Assembly: GCA_015709615.1 (NCBI GenBank)
Contig: CP054179.1
Location: 868,001-932,000 of the forward strand
Length of the DNA stretch: 64,000 nt
Direction of reading: 5' to 3'
Source of the DNA: Gammaproteobacteria bacterium
GTDB taxonomy: Bacteria > Pseudomonadota > Gammaproteobacteria > Burkholderiales > Nitrosomonadaceae
Shown here one piece after another: positions 43,748 through 52,849 of the stretch. The notes under the pieces are model-generated. The model was not told where the DNA came from, did no database searches, and worked only from the letters and a program-made list of their open reading frames with translations. Made by a program: the position numbers and the translations under genes. Position 1 is the stretch's first letter; each line of letters begins with the position of its first letter.

Positions 43748-44274
43748 CAGCCACCAGAACCTTGATTCTGGGCGGTGTGCGTTCCGGAAAAAGCCGCCTG
43801 GCGGAGCGTCTGGCGCTGGAAAGCGGGTTACCGGTTACCTATATCGCCACTGCAACTGGCGATGACGCTGAAATGCGCGCGCGGATCGCCGCGCACCGGG
43901 TGCGGCGGCCCGATCACTGGCAGGTTATCGAAGAACCGCTGCAACTGGCTTCCGTAGTAATGCAACATGCCGATGAAAAACGCTGTTTGTTGGTCGATTG
44001 CCTGACGCTCTGGTTGACGAACTGGTTGCTTCATCCGCAGGCGGCGCATTTTGACGGCGAACGCACCGCGTTCCTTAACACGCTTCCTCTAGTGACCGGC
44101 AAGCTGATTCTGGTCAGTAATGAAACCAACATGGGCATCATACCGATGGGAGAACTGAGCCGCCGCTATTGTGACGAAGCCGGTCAATTACATCAGGCAG
44201 TCGCACAGTGCTGCGACCAAGTGATTTTGACCGTCGCCGGTTTGCCTTTGGTACTAAAAGGAGAACTGCTATGA
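43744..44274 (+). CDS. cobU: Cobinamide kinase/GTP:cobinamide-phosphate guanylyltransferase
   Basis: A 176-residue bifunctional CobU/CobP enzyme that phosphorylates adenosylcobinamide and attaches GMP. The P-loop is GGVRSGKSRLAE, followed by YIATATGDDAEMRARIAAHR (containing the guanylylated His region) and LVDCLTLWLTNWL. It is coupled by 4-base overlaps to cobQ and cobT. Confidence 0.95.
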   Translation: MTATRTLILGGVRSGKSRLAERLALESGLPVTYIATATGDDAEMRARIAAHRVRRPDHWQVIEEPLQLASVVMQHADEKRCLLVDCLTLWLTNWLLHPQAAHFDGERTAFLNTLPLVTGKLILVSNETNMGIIPMGELSRRYCDEAGQLHQAVAQCCDQVILTVAGLPLVLKGELL

Positions 44275-45335
44275 CGCAACCGCCAGCCTGCGATTGGCTG
44301 GAAACACCGTTGGCTCAGCCCAATGCGGAAATGGGCCGGATAGCGCAACAGCGCCAAGAACAGCTCACCAAACCGCCGGGGTCGCTCGGCCGTTTGGAGG
44401 AAATCGCCATCCGGCTGGCCGCGTTGCAAAACACGCAGCGGCCGAGCGCCGATCACGCGCATATCGCCATTTTTGCCGCCGACCACGGCGTTGCCGTGGA
44501 AGGCGTTTCCGCATTTCCGCAATCGGTTACCGTTGAAATGATCCGGAATTTTGCCCGCGGCGGTGCCGCCATCAATGTTCTGGCGCGCGCCTTGGGCGCT
44601 TCACTGGAAATCATCAATCTGGGAACGGCGCATGAAATGCAAGCGCTGGCCAATGTCAGGGATTGCCGTCTTGGGCCGGGAACGGCCAATTTTGTCGATG
44701 AACCGGCGATGACTTGGGAGCAACTCGGTCAAGCGCTGACGATCGGTTATGAAGTGATCGGACGCGCGCAAAAAGAAGGTCAGCAACTTTTTATCGGCGG
44801 TGAGATGGGCATCGGCAACACCACCAGCGCCACCGCGTTGGCGTGTCTTTTACTGCATGAGGATCCGGCGCTGCTGACCGGGCGTGGCACCGGACTGGAT
44901 GCGGCAGGCGTCATGCACAAGATAGCGATCATCAAACGCGCCTTAGCCCTGCACCGGCCGCAGATCAATTCTCCGCTGGATGCGCTGCGCCGTGCTGGCG
45001 GGTTTGAAATTGCCGCATTGACGGGTGCTTATATCCATGGCGCACAACTCGGTCTGCCGATGCTGATCGATGGATTTATCAGTTCAGCAGCTGCGTTGGC
45101 GGCCGAGCATATCGCACCGAAGTGCGTGCAATGGTTCATTTTTTCGCACCGGTCTGCGGAATCCGGCCACGCAGCCATCCTCAAAGCGCTCAATGCCGAT
45201 CCGTTGATCGATTTGAACATGCGTCTGGGAGAAGGCAGCGGAGCCGCCGTGGCGCTCAACCTGTTGCGCATGGCGTGCGCGCTGCATAACGAAATGGCGA
45301 CTTTTTCCGAGGCGCAAGTCGCTCAAAAAAATTGA
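44271..45335 (+). CDS. cobT: Nicotinate-nucleotide-DMB phosphoribosyltransferase
   Basis: A 354-residue enzyme that makes alpha-ribazole phosphate from DMB and nicotinate mononucleotide. The ATG at 44271 overlaps the cobU stop (ATGA) and has an AAGGAG site. Markers are KPPGSLGRLEEIAIRLA, FAADHGVAVEGVSAFPQSVT, GGAAINVLARALG, and the C-terminal LGEGSGAAVALNLL with the catalytic Glu. It uses the product of BluB. Confidence 0.96.
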   Translation: MTQPPACDWLETPLAQPNAEMGRIAQQRQEQLTKPPGSLGRLEEIAIRLAALQNTQRPSADHAHIAIFAADHGVAVEGVSAFPQSVTVEMIRNFARGGAAINVLARALGASLEIINLGTAHEMQALANVRDCRLGPGTANFVDEPAMTWEQLGQALTIGYEVIGRAQKEGQQLFIGGEMGIGNTTSATALACLLLHEDPALLTGRGTGLDAAGVMHKIAIIKRALALHRPQINSPLDALRRAGGFEIAALTGAYIHGAQLGLPMLIDGFISSAAALAAEHIAPKCVQWFIFSHRSAESGHAAILKALNADPLIDLNMRLGEGSGAAVALNLLRMACALHNEMATFSEAQVAQKN

Positions 45336-45348
45336 CACAGCGGCTACT

Positions 45349-45945
45349 TTGACAACCCGTATCGATTTACTGCGGCATGGCGAAATTGAATGCGGCCAGC
45401 GTTATTGTGGCAGCTCGAATCATCCATTGACACAAACCGGCTGGCTGCAAATGTGGCTAGCCGTCGAGAATCCATCGCCCTGCTGGCAACATATCGTCAC
45501 GTCACCTTTAATTCGTTGCGCGGATTTCGCGCATGCTTTGGGTCAGCGTCATTCAATTTCCGTCACCCAGGATGACCGCGTCCGGGAAATACATTTCGGC
45601 GCATGGGAAAATCGATCAAGCAGCGAATTGCTGCAGAGCGACGCCGATGCGTTATCCCGTTTCTGGCAAAATCCGCTTGATCATCCCCCACCCGATGGCG
45701 AGCATTTGCTGGGTTTCAAGGCGCGCGTTTTATCTGCCTGGGAAGACATTCAACAGCAATTTTGCGGCAAAAGAGTTTTGCTGATTACGCATGGCGGTGT
45801 CATCCGGCTACTGATAGGTCATATTCTGCAGCATCCGCTCGAGCGGTTACTCGAGATCGATGTGCGCCATGCCAGTATGCGGCATATCTGCATAGAACCG
45901 GCTCAATCGCCCCGGATCACGCACACTTGGAATCTTCCCGTATGA
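45349..45945 (+). CDS. cobC: Alpha-ribazole phosphatase
   Basis: A 198-residue histidine phosphatase. The start is a TTG at 45349, as no ATG is available, giving MTTRIDLLRHGEIECGQRY, with the phospho-acceptor RHG motif close to the N-terminus. VREIHFGAWEN and LLITHGGVIRLL are the other active-site blocks. It removes the phosphate from alpha-ribazole phosphate or from adenosylcobalamin phosphate. Its stop overlaps the cobS start (ATGA). Confidence 0.9.
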   Translation: MTTRIDLLRHGEIECGQRYCGSSNHPLTQTGWLQMWLAVENPSPCWQHIVTSPLIRCADFAHALGQRHSISVTQDDRVREIHFGAWENRSSSELLQSDADALSRFWQNPLDHPPPDGEHLLGFKARVLSAWEDIQQQFCGKRVLLITHGGVIRLLIGHILQHPLERLLEIDVRHASMRHICIEPAQSPRITHTWNLPV

Positions 45946-46685
45946 TCCGGCCGTTTCTCGTCGCTGTGCAATTCCTGACCCGGTTGCCGGTGCGGTTGAC
46001 AGCACAAATCAGCGAGAAAGATGTCGGTTATTCGCTGCTCAATTACCCGCTCGTCGGCTTAATCATCGGCTTGATTCTCACGGGATTCGGCTGGCTTATC
46101 AGCAGCATGCCGCCGCTCGCCGCTGCCGCATTGCTGGTCACGGCCTGGATCCTGCTGACCGGCGGATTACACTTAGATGGCTTGGCGGATAGCGCTGATG
46201 CCTGGATCGGCGGATTAGGCGACCGGGAAAAAACTCTGGCGATCATGAAAGACCCGAATTGCGGACCGGCCGGCGTGTCGGCCATCGTATTGGTCATTTT
46301 GCTGAAATTTGTTTCTCTGCACAGTTTGAATATTGCCGGTGAATGGATCGCCGTCGTGCTAGCAATCGTTCTCGCCAGAACGGTATTACCGTTACTATTT
46401 CTGACGACACTGTATGTGCGCAATAACGGCTTGGGTTCAACACTCGCAGCCTTTCAACCGCGTCATGGAAGTATTTTCGTCATCATTCTCACGGTCGCGC
46501 TGATATTTGCGCTGACCGGTGATCGTTATTCATGGCTGATACTGACGGCCATTGCCGTTTTTCTGCTGCTGCGCCACCTTATGCTGCGCCGCATCGGCGG
46601 CACAACGGGCGATACCGCAGGCGCATTGGTGGAAATTACAGAAGCGGTGGTGTTACTGGCTGCGGTGATTGTTTTTGTTGAGTGA
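45942..46685 (+). CDS. cobS: Cobalamin synthase (adenosylcobinamide-GDP ribazoletransferase)
   Basis: A 247-residue inner-membrane enzyme joining adenosylcobinamide-GDP with alpha-ribazole. The ATG at 45942 overlaps the cobC stop. The N-terminus VAVQFLTRLPV is the standard CobS start, and GGLHLDGLADSADAWIGG with D-x-x-x-D residues and IMKDPNCGPAGVSAIVLV are the metal-binding and active-site motifs. About six membrane spans. It is the last gene of the operon; no cobD/cbiB is in the window. Confidence 0.95.
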   Translation: MIRPFLVAVQFLTRLPVRLTAQISEKDVGYSLLNYPLVGLIIGLILTGFGWLISSMPPLAAAALLVTAWILLTGGLHLDGLADSADAWIGGLGDREKTLAIMKDPNCGPAGVSAIVLVILLKFVSLHSLNIAGEWIAVVLAIVLARTVLPLLFLTTLYVRNNGLGSTLAAFQPRHGSIFVIILTVALIFALTGDRYSWLILTAIAVFLLLRHLMLRRIGGTTGDTAGALVEITEAVVLLAAVIVFVE

Positions 46686-46699
46686 CTCAGTGCAAGATA

Positions 46700-48727
46700 T
46701 CAGCGCACGAAATCTTCCGGATACGGCATTTTCATTTGCTCGCGATTCAATAAGCTGATTTGCTGATTCAACATATCGATATCCGACCAGCCCGGCTGAT
46801 CTACCGATGGAATCCAGCGGGCACGCATATAACCGTTGCGGTCGATGAGAAATTCCATATGGTCCGGTATCTTACCCCGACCAATGATATCCGGGTGAGT
46901 TATTGTCCGGCGCGACAATGCGTAACTGGATGCGATTTCCGCCGCACTTTGCGTAACAACCGGAAACGGCAATTCCGCCGCTACTTGCGCCATCTCATCG
47001 GTACTGAGTTCATTTACCGGAACTGCTAATACGGCGATATTTTGCTCACTCAAGCGGTGATACGCTTGCTTCAGCTGCTCCATGCGCACTTGGGATTGCG
47101 GCCACGAGAAAATAACCAGGAGAACGGTTTTTTTGCCACGGAAATCCTGTAACGTGCCGCTCTCACCATTATTGTCCGCATACGAAAAGAGCGGCGGTTT
47201 TACATAAGCTTTGTTAGGTATGATTTCCGGGGCCAGTATTCGCGCCTGGTAACCGCGCGATAATGCATGAACGTAATTGACCAGATCCCAGCGATCCTCA
47301 TCGGACAATTTATCCGCATAACCCGGCATATCCGTATTGACCATGCCATAGCTGATCCAATTGTAGAAATCTCCCGGTGTATGCTCAGCAGTATGCGGTT
47401 CGGTCAGCAGATCCGGCAATTTTGTCGACAGCGTTCGCGACTTGATGCCATTGCCCATACCTTGAAAACCATGGCATTCCACACAATGCTGCGTATACAA
47501 AGCAGCGCCATTAGCTATGGAAATCGCATCAAAAGGTACCGGCGGTCTACGATAAGTTTCCGGATAGGCCTGGATTGTCAACGGTGGTAATGCGACTGCA
47601 AGACCCGACACCAGCAATATCGCTGGAATGCTGATCAAACGCTTGAGTTCCCAGCTGCGAATTCTGCCGAACAAAACCGTTCCCGCTGCAAGCATAAGAA
47701 TAAAAACGCCTATCCATACTTGAATTGCGACATTAGGCTGATTCCAAGTTGCAATGATCGAGAAACGGAACGGATAAGGCCAGTTTTCTATTGATGCATA
47801 CTTCACTGGTGTCGTGTTGGCAATTACCGTTGCCAGCAATAGCAATAGCAGAGCCAGAATAAATTCAATACGCACCCATTTCCTTACCCCTGCTCTACCG
47901 GTATCATCATCCGCTGCACTCGCATTGTTTGCCAATAACGGCAGCCAATGGGCGCGCACTCGTGCGGCAATTAGAAGAATCACACCCAAAATCAATATTT
48001 TTATACTTAGCAACCAGCCATAGGACGTTGCCACGGATGCGGCGTAATAACCGGCGAACATGCGATCGGCTACTGTAAAGCCGGTTAAAATAATCAACAG
48101 CATCGCCGGTAAAGCAATAGCGGAAAAACGCTTTAAGGTTTCATATTCTGAAACATTGGTTCGCTTGTTTTTGTCACTTCTATTTTTTTCGTACACCAAC
48201 AGCAAAAAAGCCGGCAATGCACCAAACCAGACTCCTGCAAGAATGAGATGCAAAGCAAAAGGTGTAATTGTAGAGACCGATAACTCTTCAGTCGCAGAAT
48301 GACTTGTCAGTGAGCCGGCAATCAATGGTAATGCCGCAATACCTGCACCTAATATATACCGCCAGCGCGCTTTGGGAGACTTGCGAAGATAAATAACTAG
48401 AAACAACAGAAGCAGAGCTAATGAAATACGCCAAACCCATATTTGACCGACGCGCGTGTCGTTTATGAATCCCAGCCAAACATCCTGTTGCCAGATGTTG
48501 GAGGAATTTCCGGTCACTTGAGTGATGGTTGTTGTCAATATGACGATCAAACCAATTGGAATACTGATAGCTAACCACGGAAACAAGCGCTCCAGTTTCT
48601 CAACCCATGCGTCCAGGTAAGTTCGTTTCCCAGTATTTGCAAGAGCCAAGAATACACAACTGCCTAACAAAATCAAATTTGCTGCAAGTTGGAACCAACG
48701 TGCAATTGCCGCAATGACATCTATCAT
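46700..48727 (-). CDS. copD: CopD-cytochrome c-thioredoxin-like fusion protein
   Basis: A 675-residue protein. Residues 1-385 are a CopD-like membrane domain with about nine spans, which in copper-resistance operons moves copper across the inner membrane. At 405-490 there is a class-I cytochrome c domain with heme-binding CVECH (415-419) and a likely axial Met467 in NTDMPGY. Residues about 515-655 resemble a thioredoxin/SCO-like fold, but the C-x-x-C site is replaced by SWPQSQ. It follows copC in the amo cluster, so it probably serves copper delivery to ammonia monooxygenase; the heme and thioredoxin-like parts suggest a redox step. Confidence 0.85.
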   Translation of the reverse strand: MIDVIAAIARWFQLAANLILLGSCVFLALANTGKRTYLDAWVEKLERLFPWLAISIPIGLIVILTTTITQVTGNSSNIWQQDVWLGFINDTRVGQIWVWRISLALLLLFLVIYLRKSPKARWRYILGAGIAALPLIAGSLTSHSATEELSVSTITPFALHLILAGVWFGALPAFLLLVYEKNRSDKNKRTNVSEYETLKRFSAIALPAMLLIILTGFTVADRMFAGYYAASVATSYGWLLSIKILILGVILLIAARVRAHWLPLLANNASAADDDTGRAGVRKWVRIEFILALLLLLLATVIANTTPVKYASIENWPYPFRFSIIATWNQPNVAIQVWIGVFILMLAAGTVLFGRIRSWELKRLISIPAILLVSGLAVALPPLTIQAYPETYRRPPVPFDAISIANGAALYTQHCVECHGFQGMGNGIKSRTLSTKLPDLLTEPHTAEHTPGDFYNWISYGMVNTDMPGYADKLSDEDRWDLVNYVHALSRGYQARILAPEIIPNKAYVKPPLFSYADNNGESGTLQDFRGKKTVLLVIFSWPQSQVRMEQLKQAYHRLSEQNIAVLAVPVNELSTDEMAQVAAELPFPVVTQSAAEIASSYALSRRTITHPDIIGRGKIPDHMEFLIDRNGYMRARWIPSVDQPGWSDIDMLNQQISLLNREQMKMPYPEDFVR

Positions 48728-48738
48728 TTTTACTACAT

Positions 48739-49140
48739 TTATTTTTTTACACTGAAATCAAAGCTGGATTCTATGACATGACCGTCAACAGACATTACAC
48801 GATAATTTACAGTGTAACGCCCTGGTTCAATCGGAGGTAAACTTAGTACAACAGATTTTGGATCATCCGCAACACTTTCCGGCGTATTTTCAGTTATTGA
48901 ATTCTTATTTGAATCACGTACCGTAACTGATGCATATGCCCCTTCTATTTTTTCGTTAAACCAAAGCTGTATTTGTTTAGGAGGCGCGGAAAGCGTGGCT
49001 CTCCTCGGTGGATCAGATTTAACCAGTGCTGCGTGAGCCATTGCCACTTTCACTTGACACGCTAAAGAAAGCATCACTAACAAAGAAGTAAAAGCAAAAG
49101 CTTTGCTAATAGTAAAAATTAACGATTTCTTATATTGCAC
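48739..49140 (-). CDS. copC: Copper-binding periplasmic protein CopC
   Basis: A 133-residue periplasmic copper chaperone. The start is a GTG at 49140 directly after a run of eight G that acts as ribosome-binding site. Signal peptide cleavage in AMAHAALVKSDPP would leave His1, the N-terminal Cu(II) ligand typical of CopC. Further histidines and the C-terminal VDGHVIESSFDFSV fit the cupredoxin-like fold. Gene order amoD-copC-copD is conserved in betaproteobacterial ammonia oxidisers. Confidence 0.9.
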   Translation of the reverse strand: MQYKKSLIFTISKAFAFTSLLVMLSLACQVKVAMAHAALVKSDPPRRATLSAPPKQIQLWFNEKIEGAYASVTVRDSNKNSITENTPESVADDPKSVVLSLPPIEPGRYTVNYRVMSVDGHVIESSFDFSVKK

Positions 49141-49144
49141 AGTT

Positions 49145-49152
49145 CCCCCCCC
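49145..49152 (-). repeat. Eight-base G-tract at the copC ribosome-binding site
   Basis: On the minus strand eight consecutive G stand 4 bases before the GTG start of copC, and they are the only possible Shine-Dalgarno sequence. Changes in tract length would alter the spacing or strength of the site. Confidence 0.7.
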
Positions 49153-49245
49153 GATTCGTCAGATTTAGTGTATTTTTTGATTCATTTCATAAGGATGAGT
49201 TCAAAAAACCCATCCTTGCTTCACCACACTATACAACGTAATCAA

Positions 49246-49824
49246 TTAAGCTGCACCTTGATCAGTCGACTTACGCTTACGCATGAAGAAGAAAGCAGCA
49301 ACGGCGATGACCAGTACCACCGGTGCAATAATCGCCGCTTTCGGGGTCGGACGGCCTTCACCTACCGAGAACGGAAAACGCGATACATATTCCTGCGCCC
49401 CGCCCGTTACCGTCACCAATCCTACAAACTTGCCCTTCTCCGGAAATACATGCTCCACCGCTATCGATGCCGACGGATATACTTTGGGCGGTAAATGGAA
49501 TACCGTGATTTCGTCCAGATTCGCTTCCGATCCCGTATCCCGGATTATCCGTACTTCCGTCGTCAGCGGTCGCAATTCTTCTTGTATATAGTCCAGCGCT
49601 ATCACTGTCTTGCCTGTTTCCGGTATGTCTTCGCAGAATTCTTCTTCCTGAGATAGCGGTTGATAGCCGGTAAAGTGCATCCGGTATGGCCCTACCGTCA
49701 GCACACACATGTCATCCGCCAGTGCCAAACCACCGTGCGCTTGTACTTGTGAGGTGAATATCATGCCCGTTGCGAGTATTATCGTGAGTATCGCTTGTTT
49801 TATATCTATTAGTCTTGCTGACAT
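49246..49824 (-). CDS. amoD: AmoD (orf5) membrane-anchored periplasmic protein
   Basis: A 192-residue protein starting at the ATG at 49824, with an AGGAA site 9 bases before; the ATG at 49833 sits on that site. Signal peptide (AILTIILATGMIFTSQVQA), then a periplasmic domain starting HGGLALADDMCVL with paired cysteines (DDMCVL and EEFCEDIP), and one C-terminal span (AAIIAPVVLVIAVAAFFF) ending in a basic tail. AmoD is conserved with amo genes and related to PmoD; its copper role is suspected. The amoE product has the same layout, so the two are paralogues. Confidence 0.9.
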   Translation of the reverse strand: MSARLIDIKQAILTIILATGMIFTSQVQAHGGLALADDMCVLTVGPYRMHFTGYQPLSQEEEFCEDIPETGKTVIALDYIQEELRPLTTEVRIIRDTGSEANLDEITVFHLPPKVYPSASIAVEHVFPEKGKFVGLVTVTGGAQEYVSRFPFSVGEGRPTPKAAIIAPVVLVIAVAAFFFMRKRKSTDQGAA

Positions 49825-49888
49825 TGTTTGCATTTCCTGTGTCGATAAATGATTAGTCTCTAATATATTCTTTCTGCTTTCGGATTGT

Positions 49889-50473
49889 TCAATTCTTGTC
49901 CGACCGACGCGTCGCCAGCCAGTCTCTGAAGCGTCTTGAGCGGGTGAGTTTATACCCAAGTATTGTGGTCAGCAATAGGCCGACTGCCGGTCCTATGGCG
50001 GCTCTGAATACTTCCGCGTAGTTGATCATCTCTACCCGCAAGTGATATTCATAGTTTAACGGCGGTACGCCTTCCGCTGTAATCTGTACCAGATACTTCC
50101 CTTGCGCTAATTGACTTTGCGTGCTGATCACGCCGTCCTGATACATCGCCGGACGCAAATTTGTGACCGCTTCTCCTTCACCTGCTTTGCTGCCTTGCAC
50201 AACTTTCAGGCTTATCGGCATCTCGCGCAGCGCAGGATCTACCAAATCTATCACGAGTATGGCATTACCCGCTTTGGGTATTTCCGTGCAGTAATGACCT
50301 TCTTCGTCTACTTGTGGTTGATAGGTGCTGAGGTGAATCATGTTTTCACCGATCCGGCGCATACAGCTGTCTTCTTCCATGGTTACTTTGCCATGTGCGC
50401 CAGCAGTGTTCGTATACAGCGCCATCACAAGTGTCAAGACCGCAATCCCCGTTTGTGCTATTTGCCTGACCAC
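49889..50473 (-). CDS. amoE: AmoE (orf4) membrane-anchored periplasmic protein
   Basis: A 194-residue paralogue of AmoD. The start is a GTG at 50473 with a strong GAGGAGG site at 7-base spacing. The signal peptide is followed by AHGKVTMEEDSCMRRI and GHYCTEIPKAGNAIL, the same HG...C...C pattern as AmoD, and a C-terminal span (AAIGPAVGLLLTTILGYKL). It lies behind the amoB terminator, so it may be expressed from read-through or from its own promoter. Present mainly in betaproteobacterial ammonia oxidisers. Confidence 0.88.
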   Translation of the reverse strand: MVRQIAQTGIAVLTLVMALYTNTAGAHGKVTMEEDSCMRRIGENMIHLSTYQPQVDEEGHYCTEIPKAGNAILVIDLVDPALREMPISLKVVQGSKAGEGEAVTNLRPAMYQDGVISTQSQLAQGKYLVQITAEGVPPLNYEYHLRVEMINYAEVFRAAIGPAVGLLLTTILGYKLTRSRRFRDWLATRRSDKN

Positions 50474-50576
50474 GACAAATCCTCCTCTTGGATGAGTGCA
50501 TCTAATGTTGCCAGTTCTTGTGTCTGCATTCTTTTACTGCCTTAAATTTTTACTTATTTCTTTGACCGATAAAAAA

Positions 50577-50615
50577 ACCGGTACACCGGCTGTCTTGCGA
50601 CAGTGGTGTACCGGT
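50577..50615 (-). terminator. Intrinsic terminator after amoB
   Basis: ACCGGTACACC (50577-50587) and GGTGTACCGGT (50605-50615) form a perfect 11-base-pair stem on the minus strand followed by seven T. It lies 20 bases after the amoB stop and should end most amoCAB transcripts before amoE. Confidence 0.92.
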
Positions 50616-50634
50616 GTTGTTACCTTAACTTCTC

Positions 50635-51897
50635 TTACAGCTTGGTAAAGACTGGAATTACCGCGCCTGCAATACTGTTGATATAACGATTGCCTGCTTC
50701 ATCCCAGGTCATCAGCAACCCGCCAAAACGGCTCTCAGGGTCACCCAACAGTGCCATCAGACGTTGTACTTCCCACAGCGCGTCTTTAGCTTCCATCTTA
50801 ACTTCGCGGGTTTCGCCAGGTTGGACGCCTTTGTCATCATCCATCGTCAAACCGGTCGCTACCAGTTCTCTTGGATAGTCAGGATCCAGGTGCTTGCGGC
50901 CCAGTTCGTTCACAAAGCGTACGCCCGCTGTCGTGAATTCACCAATGTTGACCGCTGAGTCACCGTTGTTGGTGATTTCCATCGTTACACGCAGTGCACG
51001 ACCTGGTACGTCGTAGTTAGCATGCGTTACTTTGATTGCAACAGGGTTCGGTGCAATCGGCAACGGCGCCACTTTCGATTCGCCCGCTTGGATCGGTACT
51101 GTGTAGGGGTGTACGCTTTCGGTGTAACGATAGCCGCCCCAGACGATCGCGCAGGTCAGTATCGCTACTGCAAGGCCTACTTTTCTGTCCGTTGGTGAGG
51201 TCAATAATTCGTCACCATACGCCAGCAGTACACGGCTACGTGGCAGGAACATCGGTTTCGCTACAAAGTAGCCAATCCAGAAGCAGCCTAAGCCTAGCCA
51301 TACGATGTGCCAGAATAAGCCGTTGCTGAAGTTGAACGTTTCCAGGTCGATGGTTTTACCGGTCAGTGTGGTCACTGGGTTGGTAAAGTCATCCCAGCTG
51401 CCAGAGATGTTCATCCATGAGGCTGGACCTGCAATAGGACCTGCGTCTTTGATGTTTACCATCGCGTGCATGTGATGACGTCCTGGAATGCGGGCTTTCA
51501 GTCTGACTTCAAATGCATAGTCACGGCCAATTTCCAAAGGACCTGAAATAAACGTCGGTTCGCCGTTCAGTTTGGTGCTTAAACGTACAAACACCGGGCT
51601 TGGGCTACCTACGTTAAAGAAGGCGCGTGTTGGTTTACCTACCGCACGTGGCCAATCTTCCGCTAAGTGAAAGAAACCAGTCATCGTCGCAATGTCGTTG
51701 ACTTTGGTGACTTTCGGTTGCCATTTCAAATCGTACCATTGAATACTACGCATACGCAGGAACGGTTCTTGTGAACGTTCACCGTGTGCCGCTGCTGTCT
51801 TAACATCTAGCGTCAGCGTCATCGCCAGCGATGCCGCTCCAATCGCTGCTCCATACAGGCCTAATACGCCCAGTTTAAATATGCTTCTTATGTTCAT
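50635..51897 (-). CDS. amoB: Ammonia monooxygenase subunit B
   Basis: A 420-residue subunit with two periplasmic cupredoxin-like domains. The signal peptide ends at AAA, leaving mature N-terminal His38 (HGERSQEP), and the copper-site motif HMH is at 142-144 (GRHHMHAMVNI); these correspond to the CuB ligands of particulate methane monooxygenase. Two membrane spans lie in the middle (about 190-212 and 238-258). Its start overlaps the amoA stop by one base (TAATG). Confidence 0.97.
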   Translation of the reverse strand: MNIRSIFKLGVLGLYGAAIGAASLAMTLTLDVKTAAAHGERSQEPFLRMRSIQWYDLKWQPKVTKVNDIATMTGFFHLAEDWPRAVGKPTRAFFNVGSPSPVFVRLSTKLNGEPTFISGPLEIGRDYAFEVRLKARIPGRHHMHAMVNIKDAGPIAGPASWMNISGSWDDFTNPVTTLTGKTIDLETFNFSNGLFWHIVWLGLGCFWIGYFVAKPMFLPRSRVLLAYGDELLTSPTDRKVGLAVAILTCAIVWGGYRYTESVHPYTVPIQAGESKVAPLPIAPNPVAIKVTHANYDVPGRALRVTMEITNNGDSAVNIGEFTTAGVRFVNELGRKHLDPDYPRELVATGLTMDDDKGVQPGETREVKMEAKDALWEVQRLMALLGDPESRFGGLLMTWDEAGNRYINSIAGAVIPVFTKL

Positions 51898-52721
51898 TAT
51901 CTAATCCCCTGTGCAAAGCCTTTTTCACCAAACGCGGTTACGTCGTTCTTCATTGATATGCGTCCTCTTTCGCCTTTAACATAGTAGAAAGCGGTGCAGT
52001 ACAGTTTACCGAAGTACCACCATACGCAGAACATCAGCATGGATACGAATGCTGCGAAGAACGCTGCAATCACTGTGGTGTGACCACCAAAGGTACGCAG
52101 TGAGCCTTGCTCAATCAGGCGAACGTATTCAGGTGTACCCGTACGTACGTACAGAAAACCTGTGTAGTCAGCTACTGACAGCAATACGCCTTCAACAACC
52201 ACCGGTAAGTGGGTTGGGCCAAAAATCGGCCAGTTGCCCGGGTAGAAGAATAAACCAAAGAAGCCGCCGCCTAACAGGGCTGTGATCAGCCAGTTACCCG
52301 TCAACAGTAAAATCGTATCCATCATCAACGCACCTGGAATCATGGTCGATGGCAGTACAAAGTTGAGCGGATAGTGTGACCACCAGTAGAAGCCCCAGTA
52401 ACGGGTCAGCCATTCACCTACTAACAGGCATACGATACAGAGTGTCGCGCCAAATGGCAGGCGATAGTTTACCCACAGGTAATACATCAGTGCTGCACAG
52501 TACATGATACCTACAATCGGTGTCACTACCGGCCACCATTGACGGTCTTTCCAATCCAACCAGAAATCCCAGTCTCCTGCTAACAGCATGAAGTGCATGT
52601 GATAGGTTCCTACCAGCAATATACACAGAATCGGAAAATATACCGCATCTATGTATCTGGACATCTTGACCGCTTCCGGCACCATCTTCGCCGCTGCTAA
52701 AATTTCGTCTGTTCTACTCAC
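51897..52721 (-). CDS. amoA: Ammonia monooxygenase subunit A
   Basis: A 274-residue integral membrane subunit starting at a GTG (52721) with a GGGAGGG ribosome-binding site. About six to seven spans. The stretch YHMHFMLLAGDWDFWLDWKDRQWWP is highly conserved in betaproteobacterial AmoA (quoted in part: HFMLLAGDWDFW). The N-terminus SRTDEILAAAKMVPEAVKM differs from N. europaea as I recall it, pointing to another Nitrosomonas lineage. It acts with AmoB and AmoC to oxidise ammonia to hydroxylamine. Confidence 0.98.
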   Translation of the reverse strand: MSRTDEILAAAKMVPEAVKMSRYIDAVYFPILCILLVGTYHMHFMLLAGDWDFWLDWKDRQWWPVVTPIVGIMYCAALMYYLWVNYRLPFGATLCIVCLLVGEWLTRYWGFYWWSHYPLNFVLPSTMIPGALMMDTILLLTGNWLITALLGGGFFGLFFYPGNWPIFGPTHLPVVVEGVLLSVADYTGFLYVRTGTPEYVRLIEQGSLRTFGGHTTVIAAFFAAFVSMLMFCVWWYFGKLYCTAFYYVKGERGRISMKNDVTAFGEKGFAQGIR

Positions 52722-52849
52722 TAGACCCTCCCTTCTTCATTTCGTGTGATATTAAATTATGAAAACTTGACGATTCCCTTGCTTCTTTTTGTCGTCAGCC
52801 TATCGGCCGTTTTCATGACTGCTGCTAATCTTTCTTAAATTCTTCTATC

